Shown: piece after piece, positions 39,326 to 51,960 of the stretch
How positions within the stretch are numbered: the stretch's first letter is position 1
Layout: every line of letters starts with the position of its first letter
NCBI GenBank assembly: GCA_000231825.2
Contig: JH720314.1
Span: forward strand, 930,001-994,000
Length of the DNA: 64,000 nucleotides
Direction: 5' to 3'
Origin: Tetrahymena elliotti 4EA
Taxonomy: Eukaryota > Ciliophora > Oligohymenophorea > Hymenostomatida > Tetrahymenidae
Translations under genes and position numbers: made by a program
Notes under the pieces: generated by a model
Told to the model about the DNA's origin: nothing
Databases searched by the model: none
Seen by the model: the letters and a program-made list of their open reading frames with translations, nothing else

Positions 39326-41468
39326 ATCTTTATAATAATTTAAAGTAGATATAAAAAACTCTCTCACTTTATTATTAGAAAGTAAATCATTCAATACAGG
39401 TGTTTTATCCCAAGTATCTTGCCATTTTTTATTTTATTTTGGTGTGTATTAATTTTAATCGTTTTCATTTCAAGTATATTCTTAATAAATTATATTTAAT
39501 ACCCTCCTTTTTCTTTTTTATAAATAATATTTTAATTAATAAAATATATTAAAAATTATCAATATCAATTTACATTTATTTGCTTAACTATCAAAAAAAA
39601 TTTTCCTGCACTAACAATAATATCTACAAAAATTTTGACCGCTCACCTAAAAAAAATAGAAATTCATAAAATTCTTATATTAAATATATTTTCAATTAAT
39701 ATTAAATAAACAAAATAGTAGAATATAAATATATATCTTCTTTTTTTTTTATAAAATTTAAAAATAATGTTAAAAACAATGATAGAAAATTAAATTACAG
39801 TTAAAATAAATTAGGAAAGAAACACATACCAATTTGATTAAACAGAATATTTTTGTTAAAATAAATGATATTAAATTTATCATTTTCTCTCAAAAATTTA
39901 TCATTATTCGACAATAAGTTATGATCTGAATATTTGGTGTTTTTTTTTGATAGATACAATATATTTTCTTAGATATTAAATAGATTGATAAAATATTTAA
40001 CAAAAATTTATCTTTTTATCAACACAAAATAAAATCCCTTTAAAATTAATGAAATATTTAAATAAATCTGAATAAGAATAATTTAAATTTCTACCTTTTA
40101 GCTTTTCATGTTTAATCTTTAAAGATTTATTTCATTAAATTTCAATGATATTTTTACCTCTTTATTTCAATGTTTACTTGTTTTTAATTTTATTAAAACA
40201 AATACTAATAAATCCTATGTTATTAGGGTTAAGATTTATATCATATTTTCTTTTATTAAATTCTCTTAATTTTAGATTATGAAACAAAAAATAAAGATTT
40301 TATCTGAATTTTAGTCTATCTAGTTAATGAATTATTCCTACAATCTTTCTATGAAAATCTTTGATAAATAGAAAATAAAATTATTTTTAATTATTCAAAC
40401 AAATATTTTAAACCTGAATGTATTTATTATTAAAAAAATAAGGAAAGATGTATTCTTTGCTACAAATTATTATCAATTTGAAAGCCTAACAATTTATTAA
40501 TTAGTTAAGAATCTAAATTTTACAAATTCATAACAATATGAGTTTTTTATCAAATTTAGTCCTACCTAACCTCAACCTTGGACTCTTCTACTAGTCAATT
40601 TTTTTTACTTTTGCATAATTCATTAAAATTTCATAAAATTTATTAGTGCTATAAAATACAATTAAATTTTTATGGAGGAAATTATTAAATACATAGAACT
40701 ATAATTCAAATTTCACAAGAAAAAAATGATAATCAGCCAAATAAATTTAAAAAATATAGATGAATAAAAAGATAATAGACTAAAATATTAGAAATAAAAA
40801 AGCTCTAACTGATTAATCATCAAATTACTTAATTTTAAAATATATTAAGTAGCATTTTGTAAATTTTCATTTTAGTATCTATGAAATATTTTAGGACTAA
40901 GGTCCGAATTATTGAACAGATATATTAACTAATTTTATTGAACATAATATTTTTATAAATAAATAAATTTGGTTTTCTCATACAAAAACTAATCAGTTTG
41001 CCAGATTAGACCCTATCTAAATTGTTGGAATATTTTAGTCCATACAATAAACCCATTAAATTTCAATAAATTTTTATATAAATCTGAAAAATAGTATTTT
41101 AGATTCTTAATTAGCCTTTTAGCTTTTCGTGTTTTCAAATATTTATTTGATACATATTTTATTTACTCTTTATTTCTGTTTATATCTTTTTAATTTTATT
41201 ATACAAATACTAATTAATCCTATTTGTTATTAGGTTATTATTTATATCATATTTTCTTTTATTAAATTTTCTTAATTTTAGCTTATGAAACAGAAACGGC
41301 TTTATTTCAACCTATCTATTTGCCATAAGTTTTTATAAAAGAAATAAATTTTCAAAATTTATTTAATTTTTTTCTATTCTGTCTTCAATTCTTTAAAAAC
41401 TTTAAAAACTCTAACTTTTAGATGAAATAAATTAATTCAAAAATTAAAATTAACTCTAAATCTTAGTG
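39326..41468. repeat. Array spacer with decayed units
   Basis: Consists of duplicated spacer modules: 39480-39790 repeats 38540-38830; 40080-40480 repeats 38850-39100; and there is a 5' module at 41150-41468 before copy 7. The only coding-like remnant is the ~50-bp protease-like trace at 40470-40520. No gene is supported. Confidence 0.5.
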
Positions 41469-42056
41469 ATGGCTTTCAAAAAATATTAAATTGCAATACT
41501 ATTTGTCTGTTTAGTCTTAATCAGCTTTGTTTCATGTACTAAGAGTATCAACCTGTAATTTGGAAAAAATCAAGACTAGCTTGATCAGGGATCTAATTTT
41601 ACTCTTTTAAAAAAAGCTGAAAATTTTTTTGATGGGTATTATGCTGCCTCTAATTTCCATTTAAACTATGGTGATATTAAATTAGATGGTTATCAATCTA
41701 TTACATTTACAGTAGATCCTTTTACTGTTATACCATCTAAATCACTTGATCTAATACTTCAAGAATTTAAACGCAAGGGTATTATGTATCTCAGAAATTC
41801 CTAAGGTATTTTTTTGAATTCTATTGAAAAACTTGAAAGAATAACAATAGAAGCAATAGCTGAAGATGATTCTGTTTATCCAATCACTTTAAATCCTGAA
41901 TAATATACAAATAAAGTTCAATTTGGATAATATTAATTACTTTTGAAACCTATATTTTACTCTGCTACTATAACTATTGGTTCTTCTGTTTTATAAACTT
42001 ACAATGTTATTTTTGACTCCGCAATTAATTAAATCTAAATTGCTAAGAAAGATTGA
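41469..42056 (+). CDS. Pepsin-fold-like family, copy 7 (in-frame internal deletion, 195 aa)
   Basis: ATG 41469 to TGA 42054-42056, open throughout. The signal peptide (MAFKKYQIAILFVCLVLISF) and the first strand (INLQFGKNQDQL) are joined directly to DQGSNFTLLKK. About 430 bp encoding the rest of the N-terminal lobe is missing, with the frame preserved. The C-lobe-like part remains (DPFTVIPSKSLDLILQEFKR, NSIEKLERITIEAIAEDDS), but the usual IIGYSVFQ block has drifted to ITIGSSVLQTYNV. The stop is eleven codons earlier than in copy 2 because AAAGATTCA has become AAAGATTGA. It is either a pseudogene that happens to be open or a mini-protein. Confidence 0.5.
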
Positions 42057-43492
42057 TCAAGTTAAAGTCATATTTGAAAAGTTTGTTTCTTTTCATAAAA
42101 ATATAATAATAAATAAAAAATTAAATAGTATAAATATATAAAATATTATTTATAGAAATACATTTTTTAAACTCATAATAAATTTCTATCCATTCCTAAA
42201 ATATTTTTTCATTTATCTTAATCTCATATAAACTTTTTATTTATTTATTTGATTTAGATATGTTACAAAGCTTTAGTTTAAAAAATATTAGATTTTTTTA
42301 AGAAACTTTATCCTTAAATGAGTGAAATATTTTTTTTCTTTTCAAATAATGTAAAAAATTGTTTATCTAAAAATATTTAGAGTATGTTGCAAAAAACATT
42401 TATTACTTGTGCATTTTTTATATTATTATGAAGAAAGTAAAAATTATAATATAAAATATATTTTCAATCAATATTAAATACGATTTTACGCTTATCAAAA
42501 AATGAAAAAGGTGAAAAATATATCTTTAGAAGATTGAAAAATAATGTTATTTTCTTTTCAGAAAAATGTAAAAATAAAAAGTTAATTAAACAACCAATTT
42601 AAAAACATAATATTTTTGTCAAAATAAATACATTTTTATTTCTCTTCTCTCAAAAACTACTAAACAAAATATTAAATTTAACTAATAAATCCTATTTGTT
42701 ATCAGGGTTAATATTTATATCATATTTTCTTTTCCTAAATTATCTTCATTTTATCTTATCAAACAGAAAATAATGATGATATAATTACAAACTATCTAAT
42801 TTTTTATTTATTTTTCTGTAAAAATACAATTATTTTAAATGATTCAAATACTTTAAGTTTTTTAAATTGATAAATCAAGTTAAAATCTAAAATCATTTAT
42901 TGTTAAAATATAAATAAAAAAAGGATGAAATATGTATTCTTTATCACAAATTGCTTTAAAAGAAAAAAAAATGTAAAAACCTTCAAAATTAAAAAGAAAC
43001 TTTTTTTCTATCTCACAAATTCACTAAAAACTCTAAATTCTGTCTTTTTGATGAAATAAATCAATTAAAAATAAAAATTAATAGTAACAGTGATGATTCT
43101 CTATCTCTTACATTAAAAAAATATTTAAAAATTGAAGTGTATTTCTCAAATTAATTGACTCCCTTGTATAATAAATATAAAATAATATTAATTAAAATGA
43201 AGAAAAATGAAATTTCATGAAAAAAATAAAATTAGTTAAGAAACAAATTTTCCTTAAACATAATATTTTTTAATAATAAATGCATTTTTTTTCTCAGATT
43301 TTCATTCAAATACTAATCGGCATTTGATTGATAAGAAATTATCTAAATTTTTGGTATATTTTGATTGATACAATAAATTTTGTTACAAATATTGGGAGAT
43401 TGCTAAAAATTTGTAAGAAAAACAAGAGTTTAAAAAAGATTTATTATTATTTAAATACAATTTTTAAAATAATATTAGAACAAGAAATGAAT
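42057..43492. repeat. Array spacer with an orphan 5' module
   Basis: After the copy 7 3' flank, a complete 5' spacer module is present at about 42660-43090, but no protease-like gene follows it. The sequence instead passes into another dispersed block (43190-43390) and the 3' end of the minus-strand GTPase gene. This suggests a lost gene copy, or that the GTPase segment was inserted here. Confidence 0.5.
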
Positions 43493-45457
43493 TCATCTTA
43501 ATAAAAAGCAAACAACTCCTATACCTCCTAAACAAGATATGATGATTAAAATATTATTAGTGTAGATATTTTATTATGATGGTTGTTTATTATGAGAATT
43601 TGATTCTTAATTTATTTCCTTTTTTTTATACTCAAGCTACTCAATATTAAAGTCCTGGAGAAGTTTAACTTTTTAAAACAATTCTTTTATTTACATTTTA
43701 TCTTTTTCATCCCTTACTTAAATTAACTTTCTATTTTTGGTAAAATAATTACTTTCAAATTTTATTGTTGAAGGTGATAATAATTAACATTTTTGCTATA
43801 AATCCTCTATTTGTTTCTCATCATCATACGAAACTCGAAGTATTTATAAAATTTTATTATTTAAAGTACTACTTATATATTCCAATTTATTTTTATTCTA
43901 TCTTTCTACTGATATATAAGAGAAGAAATAATTTAAGGCTATAACGTTAGTTTCTCTATTACCTTTGATAGGATCTCTCATTTAGATTATCTTGAATTTT
44001 TTTATTTTATTTCTTAATAAAAAATCAGCTGAAATTTTTAAACTATGAAAAGGATTTTAATTCTCTTATGATCCTTCATAGCCTGGGGTGTCAATAAACC
44101 TGTATTAACAATCATTGTAATCAACACGATAGAACTAACAAATTTAGTTATTTGAATGATTTCTAGATACTCTAATACGTTTTTATTTAGTCAGCTATTC
44201 TATTAAAGATGATTTTCCCACTTAGGATTTACCAATCAAAAGAATATTTTCGAATTTATTATTTTCATTACCAAGGTTATTTGATAAACAATTATCAATT
44301 ATTTGTTCTATTTTTTAAAATAGATGAGATTCTTGATATTTAATGTAATTATTGTATTCACCAAATATATTTTCTTAATATTTATTAGACCAAATCTATT
44401 CCTACTAATATTCGATCAATTATTCATCAATTTATTAGAAATCCTCTGAGAGAGATTTATCAAAAAATGTTTTAACTGTAATTTGATAGCTATAAAAATG
44501 CTAGAAATAATCTCCAGCTTTATCTTTATTTTTAAAGATTTCTTTTCTGAATCTAGAAAACTCATCTTGGACTAAGTCAAATCTTTATTCCTCCCAGTTT
44601 AATAGATAGCATGATAGGAAATACTCTTTCATAAGTTTTTCAACTTGTTTGTGATCAATATTTCCCTTAAATATTTCATATAAGAAATAAACGTAAGAAA
44701 ATTCTTGAATAGGTTTGAGAGAGTTTAGTTAATGACTTTATATAAGGATAATAAAAATGTCTTCTAATTGGATTTATTTATTTTTAAGAAATTATGCTAT
44801 GGTTAAGAGATTCTCATATCTACTTTTCTTGATATTATTAATTCCAGGAGAATCAATAAATTATTTGTCATTTATTTTAAACATCTCACATGTGAGTGTA
44901 CTATTTATGGTTTAGTCATCAGAATCCTTCTTTATCAACTTTAAAAAGCTACTCTTACCCTCTCCCGTGTTACCTAGAGTCAAAAAGTATTTTTTTTTAT
45001 ATTTTGATTGTTAAATGAAGGTATTTGTGATGTGCTATCTCAAGCATTCTTCTAATTTATATTTAATAGAAGGATTTTCATTTTATGTAACATCATTTAA
45101 TCTTTTTTATTAAATTTGATAATAAATATAAAAGAATAGTAATAATGATAAATACAAATTAGAGTCATTTTGATCTTAGGTGTATTTTTGATAATCTTGT
45201 TTAAATATGTTCATATGATTTTTATACTTATTTTTTTCTTTTTCAGTAAGTGAGATCCTTTGGGAATTTTGCACACATAAATTAGCAATTTAGTACTTAA
45301 AAAAGCCATATTTCTAAGGATCATTTTCTTCAATTTAATTTACCTCTGGTTCAAGTTAATATAAAATCATTTTAACTCTTTGATAATTTTAATCATTTTA
45401 GCTAATAGAAACTTCAGTGCACAATTATTTGTACAATTCTTCATACTTTTCTCCCAT
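43493..45457 (-). CDS. Two-domain GTPase with C-terminal membrane anchor (654 aa)
   Basis: Minus-strand single-exon ORF, ATG 45457 to TGA 43495-43493. Two separate P-loop GTPase domains are visible: GNTGEGKSSF (~residue 160) with FIDSPG, and GKSQVGKSSLIEQL (~residue 404) with FIDTPG. Walker A and the DxxG switch are present in each, as in AIG1/IMAP and septin-like TRAFAC GTPases. I did not find a clear NKxD specificity motif. Charged, coiled-coil-like sequence follows, and the protein ends with one hydrophobic helix (ILIIISCLGGIGVVCFLLR), the pattern of a tail-anchored membrane protein. It is clearly paralogous to the gene at 46978 over the first ~600 residues but lacks that protein's long C-terminal part. 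The two genes are divergent. Confidence 0.8.
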
Positions 45458-46977
45458 TTATTGCTATTAAGTTGTTGAATTTGTTTATTCTCCTTTTTTT
45501 TATCTATTAATTGTTTTATTTGACTTTATTTTGTGATTTTAAATATTTCATTCATAGTGTTTAAAGTAATAAATAAAATTTGGAGCATCATTTAGAAAAA
45601 TTTTAGAGTTTTCTTTCTAAAATGAAAAAAATGGTTGGGGAGGAAATAAGAAACTCTTTTAATAAGTGAAAGGGGTAGCAGATAGAAAATAATGAGCAAT
45701 TTAATATCAATGAAAACACTAATCATAATTTATTTATGCTTGAGCTCTTAGTTTAATTTTATCTCAAATTCTCTGGAAGGGGTAGGTACTATTTACATAA
45801 TTTTTAAGCTCCCAAAAACCACTTAATTTTTAATTATCTCATTTTTCTAATAATCAAATAAATCATGACGATATTTCAAAGATCATAGGTGAAATATGAA
45901 ATTATTTAAATAAATTGTTATTAAGATTTTTAATAAAAGGAATAAAATTGATTTTCTTATAAATGAATCAGTACTTGATCTTGTCTGAGAGCTTGAAATA
46001 AAAGAAAGCAAAAATATTTACATGTATGTAAGCTTTTTTAAATATCCATATAGAAAGAGAATAGTATTCATTGAATCACTACTTTGTAAATATAATTATT
46101 TAAAAATACAGCAAAAAGTATTTTCAAAAGTGAAGTGAGGAATTAGAATATGAAAACCACTAAAAAAATGTGTCTCCTTTTATTATTAATTAATTACACA
46201 TTTTTCTAAGTAATCAAACAATTAGTGATGATATTTCAAACAAAAAGTATTCAATAGTAATATGAAATTATGTAAATAGATTGCTATTTAGATTTTTAAT
46301 TCTACTACTAAAATTTATTCTATTATAAATGAATGAGTACTTGATATTGTCTGATTGATTCAAGTAAAATAAATTAAAAATATTTGTGTTTATTTTATAT
46401 AATTTAACATTGATTGAATCAATACTTCATGAACATAATTATTTGGATAAAGAGCAAAATGTGATTACAAAAATAAGGAATTAGAGTGTGAAAACCCCTA
46501 AAAAAAGTATTTTATATTTATTGGTTACGTATTTTTCTAAGGAATTTAACTTTTAGTGATGAAATTTAAACAAAGTACGTAAAAGAAATATGAAATTATA
46601 TAAATAGATTATAACTTAGATAATTATACTATTAAAATTCATTCTACTCTTAATGATTAGGGTACTAGTACTGTCAGATAATTTTACACAAGAGAAAGCA
46701 GAAATTTATGCATCCATATTTGCTTTGTAAATACATTTCTTTGATTTAGTTTTACTTTAATAATGTTTCGTTTGATAATTACAGCTACTCTTTATTTTAA
46801 CTAAATAGTCTGTGAATATTAAAATTTGAAAATAGGTTTAATTTTGGTAGTATGATTAAAACAGCCATCTTATAAAAGCAGTGCAAGCAATCTTGTAAAA
46901 CTTGATAATTTAAATAAATTTAAAAGTTTAAAAAATCTCAAATAAAACATCTCTAAACTAAAAACGGATTACTTATA
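45458..46977. promoter_or_regulatory. Divergent region between GTPase genes with three ~340-bp direct repeats
   Basis: Three imperfect direct repeats start near 45811, 46151 and 46489 (spacing about 340 bp). Each contains an AAACCACT/AAACCCCT box, ATTTTTCTAA, a TGATGATATTTCAAA-like stretch, ATATGAAATTAT, and a TAAATGAATGAGTACTTGAT-like end. No coding sequence was seen. They lie in the shared promoter of two paralogous genes. Confidence 0.65.
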
Positions 46978-49900
46978 ATGGAGTCTCTGGATAAACTTAT
47001 AAGCATCTTGGAAAAATCTCTCTCTGATTCTAATTGTGATTGTGATGCAACTAATCTGACTGCTTAAGTAAAAAATATTGAAAACAAAATTTAAATTTTT
47101 GAAGATGAAGGTGAATTTGTTAAATTTGGATATTATAAATACATTTTAGCTGAATTGTGTATCTCATCTGAAAGACTTGAAGAAAAAAAGAAGTTTGCAA
47201 ACCATCTTAAATTATATTATTAGGATTATTATGAGTATCTTTTGAATCATGATTTTTCAAATTTAAATAATACTACTGACGATTTTAATGATATTGAGAA
47301 GACTGAGTAATATCAAAATCTTTTGCAATAAGCAAAGAAAAAACATTTTTTGATTATTGGATTTACTGGTGTTGGAAAGAGCAGTTTTGTTAAAAAAATA
47401 ACTAAAGATTCAAATATATAGACTAGTAATAGCTCAGAATCTCATACATAAAATTGCTCTACTTTTGAAATAAAAGGTATGAAATTTATTGATTCTCCTG
47501 GAATCAATGACACAAAAAAAACAAGAGAAAAAACACTCTTAACTATAGTTAAATATTTACATGATAGTGAATTAAAAGTAGATGATTTGTTTATCATACT
47601 AGTCTAAAATGATTAGTTTAACTCATTTACAGCTATCAAAGAGTTCTCTTACACTTATTTCTTATACGAATTATTTAAAGAAAATTTGAAACCTGAAGAA
47701 GTTAAGTAATTCTACAAAGAATATTTATAATCAAATAATCTTTTAGACTGGAAATCTTGTAATTTTGATTAAACTAATTTAAATGAATAAAGATAATTAA
47801 TATTTAGTGAAAAAGATAAAGCATAAAACTATCTTCAATACTTTAATGATTACCATATTCAAGTGGAAACTTTTTTTGATTTTGAGTTTTAAAAGTTTGA
47901 TTATTTTAGGATTCAATATTTAAAAACTTAAATTTGGTCTGATAAAGCTGAAAATACAGATTTTGGAATTTACAATAAATATATAAAAAATCAAGAATCT
48001 CATTTATTAGATAAAATTGATAAAATCATTAAAATTGAAATAAAAAATAAACTTTGGAAACGTTATTAAGATCACTAAAATATCTTATTGATTGGTAAAT
48101 CTCAGGTTGGAAAATCATCTCTGATTGAGTAACTGACCAATATTAAAGGGATCAGAGGTTCAGGATCACTATCTACTACATCCCTATGCAAGTTCTATTG
48201 TGTTGACTATGAAAATGTAGTTTACAGGTTTATTGATACCCCAGGTTTTGATGGAGATGAACATTAATATAATTTGAACTGCTTCAAGGTAATAGCTGAT
48301 TTCTTGAATAGAAATTAAATCAAAGAATTCAAAATATTATTTATGTAAGATCCAAAAAATATAAAAAATACATCTCAACAAGTGTTGAAAGAATTTTTTA
48401 TATTCATAAAAGATATATTTGGCTAAGATGTTTCCTTTATAAATTAAAATTCCTTCAGTGAAAATTCATTTGAAAGTGTTGATTCTGATTTATGGAAAGA
48501 TTTCTTAAAAGAAAAAATTTTGTATGTATTTAGGGATACATAAATTAAAAATAAAGAGGAAATCAATTAATAGTTCAATTATTAATTATTTAAAGTTTGG
48601 TTTTAAAGCAGTTATTTTAACAATTTAAAAGTAATATTGGTTGAAAAAGAGTATGATAAAAATTAAAAAAATAGACTTTTTGAAAATATAAATAAAATTA
48701 ATTCAGTTACTATTGATGATAAAGTAATACTTAAAATGAAATAGGCCCTAAATTCATAACTTATTAAAACGATTGAAGAATATAAGTAAAAGTTAGTGGA
48801 GATGAAATAAAAATATACACAACTTGAATAATTAAAGAATGATATTCAATAAGTATAAAATACTGAAGAAATTACTACTAATAAACTTAAAAATCAATTG
48901 CTATAATTATTCAAGACAATAGATAGCAGTCTATTTAGAGTTTTAGATAGCCTTAATAAATAAATAAATGTCGAAGAGATAGTCTAACCTATTTCGAATG
49001 ATATGTTGAATGATATATTGAAGCATTTCTTGTTTATCTATTCAGATCCTGTTTTATTTGAAAGAAATTTAGATTAACCTTAACATACTCTTATATCAAA
49101 AAAATAAAACTATTATTGTGTACTATCTCATCAACTATCCAGATTTACTAGTAATAGAAATCAATATCATATTTAACAACTAGAAATGTTGGCAGAAATA
49201 AAAGTTCTAGAGGAAATTTCTTTCTAATATATACTCCAATAAAGATATTTTGAAACACATTACAATCAAAAGGCCTAAGAGAATGTGGAGGGAATCTAAA
49301 GCTTATTTTCAGGGTTGAATATAATTTTTCGATCTGGTATCTAAATTTTTAGATAAGCCACATATTTTAGTTAAATAGCTGAAAGAAAAATGGTTACAGC
49401 AGCTTTATCTAGATTATGGAATCTTTCTTATTTTTGGGCAAATTGTATCTTGGCAGCTATATCCATAGGCATAGATGCTTATTAATTGAGTAAAGGGTTT
49501 ATAAGTTCTGAAGAATATAAGTTGACAACTAGATTTAATATTGTAAGCGGAATTTTTTCTTTGGCTGCTATACTGATTCCTGGAGTTGGGTGGACTGTAT
49601 TAGGAGCTACAGGGGGACTTTCTTTAATAGGATATGGAATCTCAGCCTTATAATTCACTTCAAGGACAATTTTTGATGAAACCATTGCTAAATCTTTTTA
49701 AAAGATTATGGAAGACACTAAACCCAATTAATCCTTAAAATATTTTGAGATATCGAAATTCCTAAAAGAAAAGAACATTAAAAATTATAGTGAGTTGAAC
49801 TAAAAGGATGCTTATGAATTATTTAGAGAGATAGAAATAAATAATTTTGATAATCCTGAATAAAAATCAGCTCTTACTCAATTATTTGAGAATGAAAGAC

Positions 49901-50811
49901 CAAAAAATTTGATTTCTTAGTATGTTACTGAATAATTTATTTTAACTTAATTTCATTTAGATTATTACATATAATAAGAAAATGAAGATAATATCAAGTT
50001 TTTATAAAGATCTATTGCTTTGTGTAAATCTAATAAAGATATTTTGGGTATATATTTTAATAGAAATATAGAATCAATATTAAAAGAAATACAGTAGGCC
50101 TATGAAAAAGCTAAAAGCATTCTTATTAGCAAACTCTCTAGTGAAGAAAAAAAACAAAAGAAACAAACACAAAGCCTCTCTATGCAAGTAAGATTTGAGT
50201 AATAAGAATAGGATATATTAAATAACTATTCATAACTGCTATAAACTTTTTGTGAATAAATTGAAATAAAGAAACACACTTATGAAGAGTAAGAGGAATT
50301 CAGTAATGGTTATTTTAGAAAATTGAATAGATACCCAACTTTATTTAGTAGCTATTGCAACTTAATGTAATAAAAAATTGAATATAAATATAAAAACTAG
50401 CCAATTATTACAGAATTAGAAAAAGATCCAAATAAAAAATAATTTATCATTTAATGCGGTAGTGAAGATAATATTTTCAAAAAAAGAAGTGATTAAGTTT
50501 TCGAAAAATAAATAATTTTACTTCGTGCAATTAATGACTATACCACAAATAGATACTTTTAACAATTAGAAGGATAAGAAAAATCTAATCTAACTTGTAT
50601 TGCAAAAGATGAAATAATGTCTAGTAAAGTAAAGTTCTCATTGGATCTTCATGATATTTTTGAGGAATCAGATACTATATAAAAATTTATTGATAACATA
50701 GAATACAAATCTTAACAAAAAATAGGTAAATTCTCTGACATAAGTAAAAGAATTACTGAATTCTATGAGTCTGTCAAATATTTAAACAATCACTTTTAAT
50801 AATAAGTATGA
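46978..50811 (+). CDS. Large two-domain GTPase with internal hydrophobic hairpin (1277 aa)
   Basis: Single-exon ORF, ATG 46978 to TGA 50809-50811, 1277 residues. N-terminal G domain: IIGFTGVGKSSFVKKI (~128) with FIDSPGINDTKKT. Second G domain: LLIGKSQVGKSSLIEQL (~372) with FIDTPGFDGDEH. A central charged, coiled-coil-like region (EQLKNDIQQVQNTEEITTNK) is followed at ~818-895 by long hydrophobic Gly-rich segments (ANCILAAISIGIDAYQL; GIFSLAAILIPGVGWTVLGA; GLSLIGYGISAL) that could form a membrane-inserting hairpin. About 380 mostly helical polar residues follow. Double G domains plus a membrane segment recall dynamin-like and immune-type (GIMAP/GBP/VLIG) GTPases, but I cannot assign a family. 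No introns, signal peptide or NKxD motif seen. Its divergent neighbour is a shorter paralog. Confidence 0.82.
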
Positions 50812-51243
50812 GTACTAAATACTAAAGTCTTATTTATTTATATAAAAGATAAATTTTAATTTCTCTTTATTTTTAATTCTATTTCTATTTTGATGTTATT
50901 TCATTATATTCTTAATTAATCTAAAATGCTATTTAATGGAGTGAGGGATTGAAGCACAAAATTTTTCTGCAGATTTTTTGAAAAATGACTAGCATTAATT
51001 ACTATCTCTTTCAATTATAATTTCATTATTTGAAACAACAAAAAACTTATTATTATTTAAATACAAATATAATTATGATTTTTAAATAAGAAATTTAAGA
51101 AATGCCACAAAGAAACTAAATTTTTTAAATTTTGTATTAGATAAAATGAACATCTCATTAATTATTCCAAAGAACGAAATATAACAAAACACCATATTTA
51201 AATCTGAAGACCTCAAATATGAGGTCTAGTGATGTTTAAATAT
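50812..51243. other. AT-rich intergenic spacer
   Basis: 3' flank of the large GTPase gene. Apart from a short direct repeat around 51200-51230 (CCTCAAATATGAGGTC, itself nearly palindromic), I see nothing. Confidence 0.4.
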
Positions 51244-51360
51244 TCTTGCCAAGAGCAAGTTTTAGCATATCTAAAGCATATTTTGGCTTAGTAATGTAAT
51301 TTTATTACTCTACTAAATTAAAATATGCTTTAGCTAAGCTAAAGCTTACTCTTAGCAAGA
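51244..51360. mobile_element. Foldback (MITE-like) inverted repeat, ~50-bp arms
   Basis: 51244-51293 (TCTTGCCAAGAGCAAGTTTT...AGCATATTTTGGCTTAG) is complementary, with few mismatches, to 51311-51360 (...AAATATGCTTTAGCTAAGCT...CTTACTCTTAGCAAGA). The loop is about 17 bp and the transcript would form a near-perfect hairpin. It resembles a foldback transposon or a hairpin-RNA source. No coding. Confidence 0.65.
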
Positions 51361-51399
51361 TTAATTTAAAAAAATTTAAGAAATCAAAGATATAAGAAA

Positions 51400-51960
51400 A
51401 ACAAAGGATGAACTAAAACATCTAAATAAGGATCTCCTCTATAGTCAAGCTGCGAGAGGAGTTTACAACAACATTAAGTTGTAAATACCTCTCCTCTCAC
51501 TAGACCTATACCTAGAGCATGGGAAAATGCAGGGAGTGGTTTTCTGCATTGTTCACAGGCAGCAATGAGGCAACAGGAGCGTCTACATAGGATCCTATTA
51601 GGCCTAGTTTGAGGAAGAATTCCAGATCTTCCACATTCTCCCTAGAGCTTTAAGATAAAGCACTCTCACAAGAGCTAAGCTAGTCCTGAAGCCTAACCTC
51701 GAGAATACCGATGAGGTGGCTAATGAATTCATAGACTTCATGAATTATCTCCAATGATCGCCATTGAATAAAGCAATTATATTACAAAAAATTTACCACT
51801 TTACTTGATTTTACAAATATAGAAGTAAGAGAATGAACCCACGCTCTGCTAAATTATTGCATATCACCTTTGGGGCCAAAAATTTTAGTGGGGGGCTAAA
51901 TGTGATGCCCTACACATCACATTAAAAGGGATTTTCATCAGACAATTTATTTCCATGCAT
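51400..51960. other. GC-rich island, probable degraded coding relic of a mobile element
   Basis: Base composition changes abruptly, with many C/G-ending triplets (CTCGAGAATACCGATGAGG, ACAGGAGCG, GGCCTAG). Plus-strand pieces read like protein in shifting frames: LVLKPNLENTDEVANEFIDF near 51690-51750 and MNPRSAKLLHI near 51835. TGA codons and frame changes interrupt them. An inner hairpin-like pair (GAGAGGAG...CTCCTCTC) lies at about 51451-51500. I cannot name the source; a decayed retroelement or foreign-derived segment is most likely. No functional gene is supported. Confidence 0.5.

Noticed and set aside
49482..49685. 67-codon minus-strand ORF
   Set aside because: Antisense of the hydrophobic hairpin of the large GTPase.
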